A stretch of DNA of 64,000 nt, from assembly GCA_016190245.1 (NCBI GenBank), contig JACPQY010000024.1, positions 57,620 to 121,619 on the forward strand, in the 5' to 3' direction. The number at the start of each line of letters is the position of its first letter. The stretch's first letter is position 1. Origin of the DNA: Nitrospirota bacterium. Its GTDB lineage: Bacteria > JACPQY01. Below, piece after piece: positions 8,131 through 17,266 of this stretch. The position numbers and the translations under genes are program-made. The notes under the pieces were generated by a model. That model was not told where the DNA came from, searched no databases, and was given only the letters and a program-made list of their open reading frames with translations.

Positions 8131-9813
8131 ATGACCACTGCCAGCGGCCAGGTCATCTTCTCCATGCGCGACGTCGGCCGCGTATTCATGAAGAAGCCGG
8201 TCCTCAAGGGAATTTCGCTCGGCTTCTACTACGGCGCCAAGATCGGCGTGATCGGCCTCAACGGCTCCGGGAAAAGCACGCTCCTCCGAATCATGGGCGG
8301 CTTCGACACCGAATTCACCGGCGAGCTGGCCTTCTCAAAGGGCTACACCGTGGGGCTGCTCTCGCAGGAACCCCAACTCGACAAGACGAAGACCGTCCGC
8401 GAGATCGTTTCCGAGGCTGTGGCCGACACCCTGCGCCTCGTTCGGGACTACGAGGACGTCAGCGCAAAACTCGGGGACCCCGCCTACGAGGCCCAAATGG
8501 AGAAACTCCTCGAGCGGCAGGGCAACCTCCAGGAACAGATCGAACGCGCAGGCGGTTGGGATCTGGACAGCCGTCTCGAGCTGGCCATGGATGCCCTCCG
8601 GTGCCCCCCCCCCGACGAGAGCGTGGCGCATCTCTCCGGCGGAGAGCGTCGCCGCGTGGCCATGTGCCGCCTCCTCCTCCAGGAGCCGGACATACTGCTC
8701 CTCGACGAACCCACGAACCACCTCGATGCCGAGTCCGTCCACTGGCTGGAACGTCACCTCAAGGAATACAAAGGAACGGTCATCGCGGTCACGCACGACC
8801 GCTATTTCCTGGACAACGTCGCCGCCTGGATCCTCGAGCTGGACCGGGGCGAAGGCATCCCGTGGAAGGGAAACTACTCCTCCTGGCTGGAGCAAAAGCA
8901 GCGGCGACTCGCGATCGAGGAAAAGGCCGAATCGCAGCGACAGAAGACGCTCCAGCACGAGTTGGAGTGGATCCGGATGGCGCCCAAGGCGCGCCAAGCC
9001 AAGGGGAAGGCTCGCGTCAAAGCCTACGAGGAGCTCCTAGGCGAAGCACCCGAGAAGCGGCAAGAGGAACTCGAGATCTTCATTCCGCCCGGCCCCCGGC
9101 TCGGCGAGACAGTGATCGACATCAAGGGCCTGCGCAAAGGGTTCGGCGAGAGCCTCCTGATCGATGACTTCAGCGTGACGATCCCCCGTGGGGCCATTGT
9201 CGGGATCATCGGTCCCAACGGCGCGGGAAAGACCACGCTCTTCAAGATGATCGTGGGCAAAGAGAAGCCCGACTCCGGCACGGTTACGGTGGGTGAAACC
9301 GTCAAGTTCGGATATGTGGACCAGGATCGCGATGCGCTGCCGTCGGACAAGATGGTCTGGGAGGCGATCTCCGACGGGCAGGAGCAGGTCAGTCTCGGCG
9401 GCCGGTGGGTGAACGCCCGCGCGTATGCCGCCCGATTCAACTTCACCGGGCAGCACCAACAGAAAAGGACCGGCGACCTCTCCGGCGGCGAGCGCAACCG
9501 CGTTCACATGGCGCGCATCTTGAAGAGCGGCGCCAATGTCCTCCTCCTCGACGAACCGGCCAACGATCTCGATGTGAACACCCTGCGCGCACTTGAGGTC
9601 GCCATCGAAAACTTCGCAGGCTGCGTCCTCGTCATCAGCCACGACCGTTGGTTCCTCGACCGCATCGCCACGCACCTCCTCGCCTTCGAGGGGGACAGCC
9701 GGGTCGTCTGGTTCGAGGGCAACTTCAGCGACTATGAGGAGGATCGCCGCCGGCGTCTCGGCGACGCCGCCGACCGCCCGCACCGGATTCAGTACCAGAA
9801 GCTCAGGCGTTGA
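8131..9813 (+). CDS. ettA: ABC-F protein, energy-dependent translational throttle EttA
   Basis: A 560-residue soluble ABC-F ATPase that would bind the ribosomal E site and tune the first elongation steps according to ATP/ADP. Two ABC domains are present: Walker A GLNGSGKST at 42-50 with LSGGERRR and LLDEPTNHLD, and a second with GPNGAGKTT, LSGGERNR and LLDEPANDLD. The charged helical linker between them (WIRMAPKARQAKGKARVKAYEELL) is the EttA-type PtIM region. The start at 8131 has GGAG six bases upstream and gives the usual EttA length. An in-frame ATG at 8119 is also possible. The frame stays open to 7825 without support. Confidence 0.93.
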   Translation: MTTASGQVIFSMRDVGRVFMKKPVLKGISLGFYYGAKIGVIGLNGSGKSTLLRIMGGFDTEFTGELAFSKGYTVGLLSQEPQLDKTKTVREIVSEAVADTLRLVRDYEDVSAKLGDPAYEAQMEKLLERQGNLQEQIERAGGWDLDSRLELAMDALRCPPPDESVAHLSGGERRRVAMCRLLLQEPDILLLDEPTNHLDAESVHWLERHLKEYKGTVIAVTHDRYFLDNVAAWILELDRGEGIPWKGNYSSWLEQKQRRLAIEEKAESQRQKTLQHELEWIRMAPKARQAKGKARVKAYEELLGEAPEKRQEELEIFIPPGPRLGETVIDIKGLRKGFGESLLIDDFSVTIPRGAIVGIIGPNGAGKTTLFKMIVGKEKPDSGTVTVGETVKFGYVDQDRDALPSDKMVWEAISDGQEQVSLGGRWVNARAYAARFNFTGQHQQKRTGDLSGGERNRVHMARILKSGANVLLLDEPANDLDVNTLRALEVAIENFAGCVLVISHDRWFLDRIATHLLAFEGDSRVVWFEGNFSDYEEDRRRRLGDAADRPHRIQYQKLRR

Positions 9814-9911
9814 TCGCTGCGAGGGTCCTCCGCTTCGGGGTCTGGGCGTCACGACGTCAACTCGACCTCGAAAGTGCACCCGTAGAAAGCCATTCACATG
9901 ATTTCGAGTAA

Positions 9912-11288
9912 CTACACAGACACTTTCGGTTGGCCTAGCCTCGGATCCCGATCCCTCGAAGCCATCACTCTGTCGGCAATCGAGAGCATCTCATGCTCGC
10001 TGCCCGGTGGGCCCATCAACTGGATGGAGCGCGGGAGCCGACCGTCGAAGGTCCCAAACGGGATAGCCAGGCACGTGGCATCGGCGAGATTCCCGGGCAC
10101 CGTGCAGGACAAGAGATTGTTGTTGAGATACCTGGGTATCCGCAGGCTCGCCCCGGAGACATACGGTGGTGGATATGGGGTAACGGGTGAAGCGATGACC
10201 ACACCTTCGTCCCAGAGTCTTCGGAAAGCATCGCGAATTTCGAAGGCCCGCGCCCGTGCCTCGGACTTGTCTCCGAAGAGTGTGATCCTCCCCAGGGCCA
10301 CCAGGAGCAGGATGGCAGCGGTTGTCGGATGGATACGTCTATCGCCAAACGCACCCCGGAACAGCACGGCCGAAAGGACGGCAGAGAGCCCTGAAGCAAG
10401 GCTCAATCCCGGATCGGATTCGAGCAGGTCCTCAAAGTGGGAGGCCCACATGGATGCGTACACTCGGAACATCTTTGAGGGCCTATCGAGACTCTCGTTG
10501 AGTTTCACCGGCCCATCAATGGCTGTTTCCAGGTGCGGCCTCACATCGTCAACGAAACGCGGCCAAAGACCTCGATCGGGCGGATAGATCACAACCCCTT
10601 GCGCCTCAAAGGGACGATCCTCTCCCTTGCGGAGTCGTTGCGCCGCGACCTTGAGCACCGCCCTCATCTGGTCCGTCGTTTTCGTGAACGGCCCCTGTCC
10701 ACACATCCAATCCATCGCAGGCGGCACTCTTGGAAAAAGATCTCTGATCGGCCAGGTCTCATGACTGAGGCGCATCCCCAGCACTCCGCAAAAAGCCGCC
10801 GGCGAGCGAATGCTGCCTCCAATGTCTGTACCCCAATCGAAGCCCGCGCAACCGTTTGCCACCGCCGCAGCCGAGCCCCCGGAGCTGCCACCGGCCGTGC
10901 GTTTCCGATCGAAGGGACTCGTGGTAACTCCTCCGACATAGCTGGAGGCCTCGGACCCTACACCAAGATCACTGAGATTCGTCTTGCCGAGCAAGACCGC
11001 CCCGGCCTCCCTGAAGACTTCGTAGAGACTGCTGTCTTTCTCCGGGAGGCGATCGCGATACCGCCAGCTCCCGCCCGTGGTGGGAAGACACCGCGTCTCG
11101 AACTCATCTTTGAGACTGAAAGGGACTCTGTGGAGCACCGATCGGGGGGACTCAGACTTCAGCGCCTTGTCGTCGTCAAGGGCTTCATCCAGTCGAGTGT
11201 TGATGAACATGTGGACTGCGGGGTCCAGCGCCCTGATTCGAGCCACCGCGTCCTCCACCGTCACGTCGAAAAGCTCAGCCATCTGCAA
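9912..11288 (-). CDS. amidase-signature family amidase
   Basis: A 458-residue amidase-signature enzyme. The catalytic Ser-cisSer-Lys set is visible: Lys in PFSLKDEF, the Gly/Ser-rich GGSSGGSAAAVA stretch, and the nucleophile Ser in DIGGSIRSPAAF. The domain arrangement resembles fatty-acid-amide-hydrolase-like amidases more than GatA, because gatB and gatC are absent and the C-terminal half is divergent. No signal peptide is visible, so it should act in the cytosol on a small amide. It lies 125 bp downstream of the penicillin-acylase gene on the same strand and may belong to the same catabolic group. The substrate is unknown. Confidence 0.85.
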   Translation of the reverse strand: MQMAELFDVTVEDAVARIRALDPAVHMFINTRLDEALDDDKALKSESPRSVLHRVPFSLKDEFETRCLPTTGGSWRYRDRLPEKDSSLYEVFREAGAVLLGKTNLSDLGVGSEASSYVGGVTTSPFDRKRTAGGSSGGSAAAVANGCAGFDWGTDIGGSIRSPAAFCGVLGMRLSHETWPIRDLFPRVPPAMDWMCGQGPFTKTTDQMRAVLKVAAQRLRKGEDRPFEAQGVVIYPPDRGLWPRFVDDVRPHLETAIDGPVKLNESLDRPSKMFRVYASMWASHFEDLLESDPGLSLASGLSAVLSAVLFRGAFGDRRIHPTTAAILLLVALGRITLFGDKSEARARAFEIRDAFRRLWDEGVVIASPVTPYPPPYVSGASLRIPRYLNNNLLSCTVPGNLADATCLAIPFGTFDGRLPRSIQLMGPPGSEHEMLSIADRVMASRDRDPRLGQPKVSV

Positions 11289-11413
11289 TCCTCCAGGTCA
11301 AGAAACAAGATCCGCCCTTCTCGGGGGGCACATCGGACGATTTCCACAAGAGCACTCCCCCGGTTTTCCACGAGGGAATGTTGGTTCAAGGGGAGCAACC
11401 TGGACGACGGGCT

Positions 11414-13906
11414 TTATCTCGCGCCGGTGGCGGGTTGAAGGCCCAGCGTCGCGGCGGCGTCGCGGCGGATCTCGTCCCAGTCGGAAACCATCGGGAGGTA
11501 GCGGCCTTCGCGCCAGAGCTCGTGCTGGTCCGCGTAGTGAGGCGAGGCGGGCCAGCCGGAGCTGCCGGTATCGATCACCCACTGGGCGTGCCGTGGGTCG
11601 GCAAGGTCAATGACCATCCGGTAGATAGGACCTGCAATCGAGCGGAATGGCGTGTTGGGGTGGCCGAGATCGAAATGGGACTTCCAGACCGAGTCGAGCG
11701 CCCCGCCCGCCTCATGAGGCGGGATGTTGACCAGGCCTGCAAGGAACCGCTTTGAGCCGAACATGTGCTTCACATGCATGTCGTGGAGTCGGCCCCACCG
11801 CCACTTTCCGGGATCGCTCCCCTGCTCGTCTTCCAAGGCCGCCACCGCCTTTCTGAACGCCGAACGGATCACTTCCGGGCGACGCTCCGTTCGTGCGGTG
11901 GTCCGATCGTCCCACACCGGGTGATCCACTTCCTCGATCCACTGATCGTAGATGTTGGTCGAGTACCGCTGGGCAAGGATGAACTCCACCCCCGCTCGGT
12001 CCACCTCGTCGCCGAGTGCGGCCAGAACGGCCTCGCGGTACGCCGCGAAGAATATCGCCGGGGCCGGGGCGTCCCCCCGCGCCGCTCCATCCCAGTGCTC
12101 CAGGATCGAGATCGCTTCGGCTTCCGTGTGGCTCCAGTCCGCTCCCCCTCGCAGATCGCTCAGAACGTAGGGCAGCAGCCGGTCGGCCCGCCCGAGGCGG
12201 ACGTCTTGCTGCATGCGCGCGAAGCTCTCCCGATCGTGGCGTTCACGCGCACCGAGCATCTGGGCGATACGCTCGACACGGTAGGAAGGCGCGCTGTCCA
12301 CTTGGATGAAGGCGGAGCCGCGGCGTGGATCCTCGGTGAGGTTGTTCGCGTGGGCGAACGAGGCCTCGCCCGAGCCAAAGGCATGAGGCATGTTGGAGGG
12401 GTTGATGTAGGTCGTCCAGTCGTAGTCCGACACCCAGCCGGGCACGGGAAACGTTCCGCGGTGTCGCGTGCGTACGGGAACCCGGCCCATGACGAAGAGG
12501 GCGACTTCGCCGCCGACGTCCGCCGCCGTCCACGTTTGCACAGGGCCGGTCATGTCGAAGAGCGCCGTCCGCAGCTCGCGCACCGTTCGCGCCCGGTTGG
12601 CCGCGCGCAGGCTCCGGAGGGAATCCACGGCCGGGCCGTCGTACTGGCGGATGGCGACCAGCGGCGCCCATTCGGGCAGGAGACCCGGATACACGTCGTT
12701 CAGCAAGGGGCCGTGACGGCTGCGGCGCAGCGCGAATCGTCTCTCTTCAAAGCCCAAGTCCTTCCTCACACGGACGATAAGTTCTTCCTCGGCCAGCGGC
12801 TCATAGCCCTTCGGTGTGAGGACGAGCCCCGGCTGGTCCGGATGGGCGCGCTCGATGTAGAGGTCAATCGCATCTCCAACGGTGGACGTGATTCCCCACG
12901 CGACAGTCTCGTTGTGCCCAAACAACACATAGGGCAGGCCCGGAATCGTGCCGCCGATCACGTCAATGCCGGGACACTTGAGATGCTGCTGGTACATCAG
13001 CGAGGGGAGCAGGTGGATAAGGTGGGGATCGCTGGCTACGAGGGGCTTGCCCGAGGTTGATCGCCCCCCGCCGACAGCCCAAGCGTTGCTCGCCGCCGAG
13101 GGGACCGGAAAGATCGGACCCCACGAGGCGCGTTCGCGTTCCTGCGCCTTCGAAGCGGAGGGCGGCCGCTCCGGGAAAAGGTCCCGCAGCTCGGGCGCGA
13201 CGGCCGGCGGCAGCTCGCGCGGCGGTCGATCGACGGGGAGACTAAACGCCCCACGCCACGGCTCCGAGGGATGGATCCGCTCCGCGCGCTCGATGCCGAC
13301 GTGCAGCGCGAGCACGAGGCGGCTCGCCTCCTGATGCCAGTTGTGGGTCACCGTCCATGAATTCAGCCGGCCCAAGGCGAAGCTGTCCAACACGGTCCAG
13401 GGTTCAGGCTCGACACCAAGGAGACGATACTCGAGCGGGCGATAGCGGGTCCGGGCCGTGTTCACGCCCCGCGCGTAGGTTTCCATCCAGTCCTTCATTT
13501 CCGCGTCCAGTGCGACCTCGTCCTCGCGCGCGGCCCTCTCGAAGCCCCATCCCCGCATGGAGCGATCGTACTCGACGGTCGTCCCCGACATGAACGGCTG
13601 CTCGCCCACGAGCTCGGACAAGCGCCCTCTCGCGACCCGCCGCATGACGTCCATTTCGAAGAACCGGTCGCGACCGTGCATGAAGCCCACAGCGAACAGC
13701 AGGTCCTTCTCCGTCGCCGCCTCGATGTGCGGGATGCCGGCCGCATCCAGGAACACGTGGACCGGTGACCCCAAGCCCTCGAAGGCCAGGGTTTCGTTCT
13801 GGGGGCGCGGATAGTCTGGCCAGAGGCGGTAGCCGATGAGCGAGGCCGCTGCACACGAAGCGACCACGAGCGTCAGCAAGGTTAGTATCGTCAGGCGCAT
13901 GCGCAT
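11414..13906 (-). CDS. penicillin acylase family Ntn-hydrolase
   Basis: The start at 13906 is chosen for its AGGAGG site 6 bp upstream and the signal peptide it creates (hydrophobic residues 5-25). An extended open frame to 14137 overlaps the neighbour. The 830-residue precursor has a short alpha region (HGRDRFFEMDVMRR) and then the S-N-A-W-A-V-G-G block, whose Ser273 would become the N-terminal nucleophile of the beta chain after self-cleavage. Relatives hydrolyse amides such as penicillins, cephalosporins and acyl-homoserine lactones, usually in the periplasm. It follows the outer-membrane protein gene by 11 bp, so they are co-transcribed. The substrate cannot be read from sequence. Confidence 0.9.
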   Translation of the reverse strand: MRMRLTILTLLTLVVASCAAASLIGYRLWPDYPRPQNETLAFEGLGSPVHVFLDAAGIPHIEAATEKDLLFAVGFMHGRDRFFEMDVMRRVARGRLSELVGEQPFMSGTTVEYDRSMRGWGFERAAREDEVALDAEMKDWMETYARGVNTARTRYRPLEYRLLGVEPEPWTVLDSFALGRLNSWTVTHNWHQEASRLVLALHVGIERAERIHPSEPWRGAFSLPVDRPPRELPPAVAPELRDLFPERPPSASKAQERERASWGPIFPVPSAASNAWAVGGGRSTSGKPLVASDPHLIHLLPSLMYQQHLKCPGIDVIGGTIPGLPYVLFGHNETVAWGITSTVGDAIDLYIERAHPDQPGLVLTPKGYEPLAEEELIVRVRKDLGFEERRFALRRSRHGPLLNDVYPGLLPEWAPLVAIRQYDGPAVDSLRSLRAANRARTVRELRTALFDMTGPVQTWTAADVGGEVALFVMGRVPVRTRHRGTFPVPGWVSDYDWTTYINPSNMPHAFGSGEASFAHANNLTEDPRRGSAFIQVDSAPSYRVERIAQMLGARERHDRESFARMQQDVRLGRADRLLPYVLSDLRGGADWSHTEAEAISILEHWDGAARGDAPAPAIFFAAYREAVLAALGDEVDRAGVEFILAQRYSTNIYDQWIEEVDHPVWDDRTTARTERRPEVIRSAFRKAVAALEDEQGSDPGKWRWGRLHDMHVKHMFGSKRFLAGLVNIPPHEAGGALDSVWKSHFDLGHPNTPFRSIAGPIYRMVIDLADPRHAQWVIDTGSSGWPASPHYADQHELWREGRYLPMVSDWDEIRRDAAATLGLQPATGAR

Positions 13907-13917
13907 CTCACACCTCC

Positions 13918-15147
13918 TCAGAACCGCACCGGGAGACGGAAACCGGCGGTGTAGGAGTTGACCGCCGGCGCGCTCTTCCCGGGGATCCACGTCGTGTTGC
14001 GATAACTCAGATAGACTTGCAGGGGCACTCCCACCCGCAGGAGGCTGGCCAGAACCGTTCCCGTAAGGATGTTCCGGTATCCCGGCCTCCAGATCTTCTC
14101 GCGGTCCCAGTCCCACAGTGCGGAATCGGACGACCAATCGGACTGCTGCAAGTGATTAAAGGTGTACCGCGCCGACGCAGTGAGCACGGGGGGAAATCCC
14201 TCGGCAACGGCAGGATCGCGGCGGGAAAGCCACGTCGCGCGTGCAGGTCCTCTCCACGCCACGAGATCGGCCTGCACCGAGGCGCCGCTGAAATCCCCCG
14301 GGTCCAGTCGATACGTGGATCCCACGTAGGGTGTGTAGGTCAGCAGTAGAGGATGTCTCGAACCCGTCGGCGTCCGGTACTCACGCGGGAGAAGCGCCTC
14401 GTAGTAGAGATCCAGGCCCAGCACGACGCGGCGAGCCAAGGCCCCGCCCAACTCCTTGTCCGCCGAGAGATGAGCGCCGTATTCGCCCATCGCGTGCAGG
14501 TCCCACGCCGTGGTGCCGGTAGCGACGGGCTCTTCGGGATCGGGCGGTCGCCCCGTGGGAAGTGCGCCGAGAAGCATGACGGAAGCCGCCCATCCGCGTG
14601 ACCTCCAGGTGGGCCACCGATCCGTGAAACGATATCGAAGACCGAGGTAGCTGTCGGCCGGGGCGCCCTCGTTGCCGGACCATCGGCCCGGCTTCGGCTG
14701 TCCCATGCTGGCCGCCCACTGCCAGAAATCGTCTTCGGAGTACGACCGTCCCAGACCCGGCTGATAGTCTCCGGATTCCCATCCCAGACGCGGATCGACG
14801 GCGTTGCTCAGGACGACAGGGACCGCGACCGCGAGCGTGAGATCGTCGCGCAGTCCGAACTGAAGTTGATTCAGAAGGATGACGTATTCCGATCGCGCGT
14901 TGACCTTGATGGTACCCTGGAGGCTTCCACCCGGTTCGTAGCGCTGGACATCCTCCACGATCGGGCCCAGCTTGCCATCACGTGTGTAGAAGCGATCCGT
15001 GCTGGAAACGATGACGCTTTCCTCCAGCAGGAAGAGTCCCTTCGGGAGGGTTTCGGTGAAGCCGGCGAGGGAGATCGAGGGAACGCCGAGTGGAATGGCG
15101 ATCCCGATCGCCAGAACGGCCGCTCCCCTCGAGCCAATGGCTCTCAC
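13918..15147 (-). CDS. outer-membrane beta-barrel protein, transporter-like
   Basis: A 409-residue protein with GTG start and a signal peptide (about residues 1-28, ending S-L-A). The remainder is rich in alternating amphipathic strands (for example NQLQFGLRDDLTLAVAVPVVL) and ends F-R-L-P-V-R-F, a C-terminal Phe of the kind recognised by the BAM machinery. This suggests an outer-membrane channel or enzyme of unknown specificity. Its start overlaps the stop of the upstream acyltransferase-like gene (GTGA), and the acylase follows by 11 bp. A role in passing amide substrates across the outer membrane is a context-based guess. Confidence 0.7.
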   Translation of the reverse strand: MRAIGSRGAAVLAIGIAIPLGVPSISLAGFTETLPKGLFLLEESVIVSSTDRFYTRDGKLGPIVEDVQRYEPGGSLQGTIKVNARSEYVILLNQLQFGLRDDLTLAVAVPVVLSNAVDPRLGWESGDYQPGLGRSYSEDDFWQWAASMGQPKPGRWSGNEGAPADSYLGLRYRFTDRWPTWRSRGWAASVMLLGALPTGRPPDPEEPVATGTTAWDLHAMGEYGAHLSADKELGGALARRVVLGLDLYYEALLPREYRTPTGSRHPLLLTYTPYVGSTYRLDPGDFSGASVQADLVAWRGPARATWLSRRDPAVAEGFPPVLTASARYTFNHLQQSDWSSDSALWDWDREKIWRPGYRNILTGTVLASLLRVGVPLQVYLSYRNTTWIPGKSAPAVNSYTAGFRLPVRF

Positions 15148-17066
15148 GGTATCCCCTCAGACACCTGGCCTGTGGCGAAATCGTAGAGGCGGAACGGCCC
15201 GTCCGTGGCCGGCACCTGCCCCACGGCGAAGTACATTCGCCCCAAAGCCGGCTCGAAGACGGCGGCCTTCATGCTGTCGCGCGCGTCAAGGAGTTCCGGC
15301 ATCCGCAGAATGGCAACCGCCCGCTCTGCGTCGAGCCGCCCATAGTTCTCGTCGATCGCCTGGCCCAGAACATCGAGGGCGCGAACCGAACGGTAGAAGT
15401 AGGTGCTGGAGAAACGCTGAGAGCGGATCTTGAATCCCAGGATCTCCAAATCGATTTCGTTCGTGTTCTTCTGGAAATTCGCAGTCGTCCGAACATCGCC
15501 TCCCCGGACGCTCCCGATCAACCGCCCCCACTCGTCCAAGCTGCCCGGATCGGCCGCGTCCGCCGAGAAGGCATGGATACCGCCGTCGGGATCGCCCATG
15601 ATGTTCGAATCCAGCTCGATCACCATGCGCCCACCCAATCGATCTGCCAGCACGACATTCCAGCCGAAGGCGCTCCGAACCCCGTCCATCAGACGTCGCC
15701 CCTCCTCGACGCCGGCGGCCCGGGCGAGGATCTCGCGGCCCATTGCACCGATCGGCATCCCATCGGCCACGAGCCGCGCGGCCACGAGCCGTTCCTTGAA
15801 CTGGCCGGCGACGCTGTTGTTCAGCGTATCCGAGAAGTTGGCGGTGAAGACGAGGCCCTTGTCGTTCATGCCGGAGAAGCCCCAGACCGCGCCGGCCCAA
15901 CCGAGAGTCGCGTAGGTATTACCGTCACTTGGCCGGTACACGAAGAGGACGGTGTGCTTATGGGAGATGTTAGTATCCAGGAGCGCAAAATGGTGGGCGA
16001 CAACGGGTTGGCCCGAGGGGGTTGCCTCGCCGCCGACCGCAAACGCGATCGAGGGGGCCTGCATGCGCTCGTCCCACACGGGTCGGTTGACCACTTCGTG
16101 GGGCCGCCGGCCGTAGCCGCGCGTGGTGAACACCATTCGCTCGTCGCGCATGAAGTGGGCATGGGCGGGAGGGGGATCGGTCGCCAGTGAGCGATCGCCC
16201 GCCTGGACCAACAGGGCCACAGCCGCAGCCTCGCGGAATCCGCCGGGCGGCCGCAGCCGGAGTTGGGTGCCGCCCGACTCATCCGACACGATTTCGAGAC
16301 CCGGGTCACCGGGACGGAACACCACGTCATCCACTTTCACTCGAATCGTCGCTGGATCCACGCCGTCCGGATCCACCAGCCCGATGTCCAACCCCGCGGA
16401 GGGTGGAACTTCGACCGCGACCGCATACGGTTTCGGTTCGTAGGGATCCAGGCCCCCTTCCCCCGCTTCATCCGTTTGGGCGTCGCCGTCGTTGTCCACG
16501 CCGTCGGCGTCGAGGGCGCCGAACGACATGCGCGTCAGCCTCGGAGCATTCGCGAACTCGAGGAAGTACGAGATCGAGCGAAGTCCCATCAACGTGTCCA
16601 CGAAGGTGTTGAAGAAAAGGATCTCCTCGTAGGGCATCCCGGCTCCGTCGGCAACGCCCCTGATCTCCTCCAAGTACGCGGGTGGGATGGAGGCGGAGAG
16701 ATTCGTGGCGCTCTGGACCAGGAGCTCATACGAGAATCGGCCGTTGTCGTACAGCGGCTTTTGGTATTCGAGGATGTACTGCGCAACCGGCGCGCGCAGC
16801 CGGTTGAAATACGGAAGGAGCGAGGCCGTCATCATCTGCGTGAAGAACGAGTGGATCTTGGAGGACAGGATACGGCCATGCTGGAGGCCGCGCTCGTAGG
16901 GCGTTCCTTCCAGGACCAGGACTTCAGTGTAGGGGGGTTGTTGGGCGGCCTCGCAGGAGAGCGCGAGAGCGGCGGCGAGGGCGAGAGATCGGGCGGCGAG
17001 GAGCAGAACCGGAGGGCGGCAGTTCAGGGTAGCCGCAGCCCCTTGCCCAGGAGGGCATGGGGCCAT
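15144..17066 (-). CDS. C45-like (acyl-CoA:6-APA acyltransferase family) Ntn-hydrolase without a cysteine nucleophile
   Basis: Start taken at ATG 17066, giving 640 residues with an exported N-terminus (hydrophobic 17-38). Other starts at 17102 or 17282 are possible. RGLQHGRILSSKI (residues 59-71) is the family's N-terminal motif. The core SIAFAVGGEATPSGQPVVAHH matches the block that normally opens with the catalytic Cys, but here that position is Ser339, or nearby Pro. The whole protein after residue 38 has no cysteine at all. Some 100 extra residues, including an Asp-rich calcium-loop-like stretch (186-199), separate the N-terminal motif from the core. It could be a Ser-type Ntn-hydrolase or an inactive homologue. 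The stop overlaps the next gene's GTG. Confidence 0.75.
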   Translation of the reverse strand: MAPCPPGQGAAATLNCRPPVLLLAARSLALAAALALSCEAAQQPPYTEVLVLEGTPYERGLQHGRILSSKIHSFFTQMMTASLLPYFNRLRAPVAQYILEYQKPLYDNGRFSYELLVQSATNLSASIPPAYLEEIRGVADGAGMPYEEILFFNTFVDTLMGLRSISYFLEFANAPRLTRMSFGALDADGVDNDGDAQTDEAGEGGLDPYEPKPYAVAVEVPPSAGLDIGLVDPDGVDPATIRVKVDDVVFRPGDPGLEIVSDESGGTQLRLRPPGGFREAAAVALLVQAGDRSLATDPPPAHAHFMRDERMVFTTRGYGRRPHEVVNRPVWDERMQAPSIAFAVGGEATPSGQPVVAHHFALLDTNISHKHTVLFVYRPSDGNTYATLGWAGAVWGFSGMNDKGLVFTANFSDTLNNSVAGQFKERLVAARLVADGMPIGAMGREILARAAGVEEGRRLMDGVRSAFGWNVVLADRLGGRMVIELDSNIMGDPDGGIHAFSADAADPGSLDEWGRLIGSVRGGDVRTTANFQKNTNEIDLEILGFKIRSQRFSSTYFYRSVRALDVLGQAIDENYGRLDAERAVAILRMPELLDARDSMKAAVFEPALGRMYFAVGQVPATDGPFRLYDFATGQVSEGIP

Positions 17067-17137
17067 GATAAGTTGTGGCCCAGGATGGGCCACATGGAAC
17101 ATGGCCTTCAGGCTGCGCCTCGAACGCGGGCTGCCTG

Positions 17138-17178
17138 CCCGCCGAAGTCCGTCCGCCGTGGCGGACTGGACAGGCGGG
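17138..17178. repeat. intergenic GC-rich hairpin
   Basis: Nested inverted repeat in the 200-bp gap between the DUF819 gene and the C45-like gene. The inner stem is GTCCGCC/GGCGGAC (17151-17157 and 17160-17166, 2-nt loop) and the outer arms are CCCGCC/GGCGGG (17138-17143 and 17173-17178). No T-run follows on either strand, so it is not a classic intrinsic terminator. It may be a small dispersed palindromic repeat. Confidence 0.6.
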
Positions 17179-17266
17179 AAGCCCGCGGCTACCAACCACG
17201 GGCTCTCCCGCGTGCGGGAGAGGGATGGAGTGTTGGGGCTTGGCATCACGCCCGGAGAACCGGCCC

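Noticed and set aside
11765..13060. 431-codon + strand open frame opposite the penicillin-acylase gene
   Set aside because: Antisense shadow of a gene with a conserved SNAW nucleophile block and a strong ribosome site.
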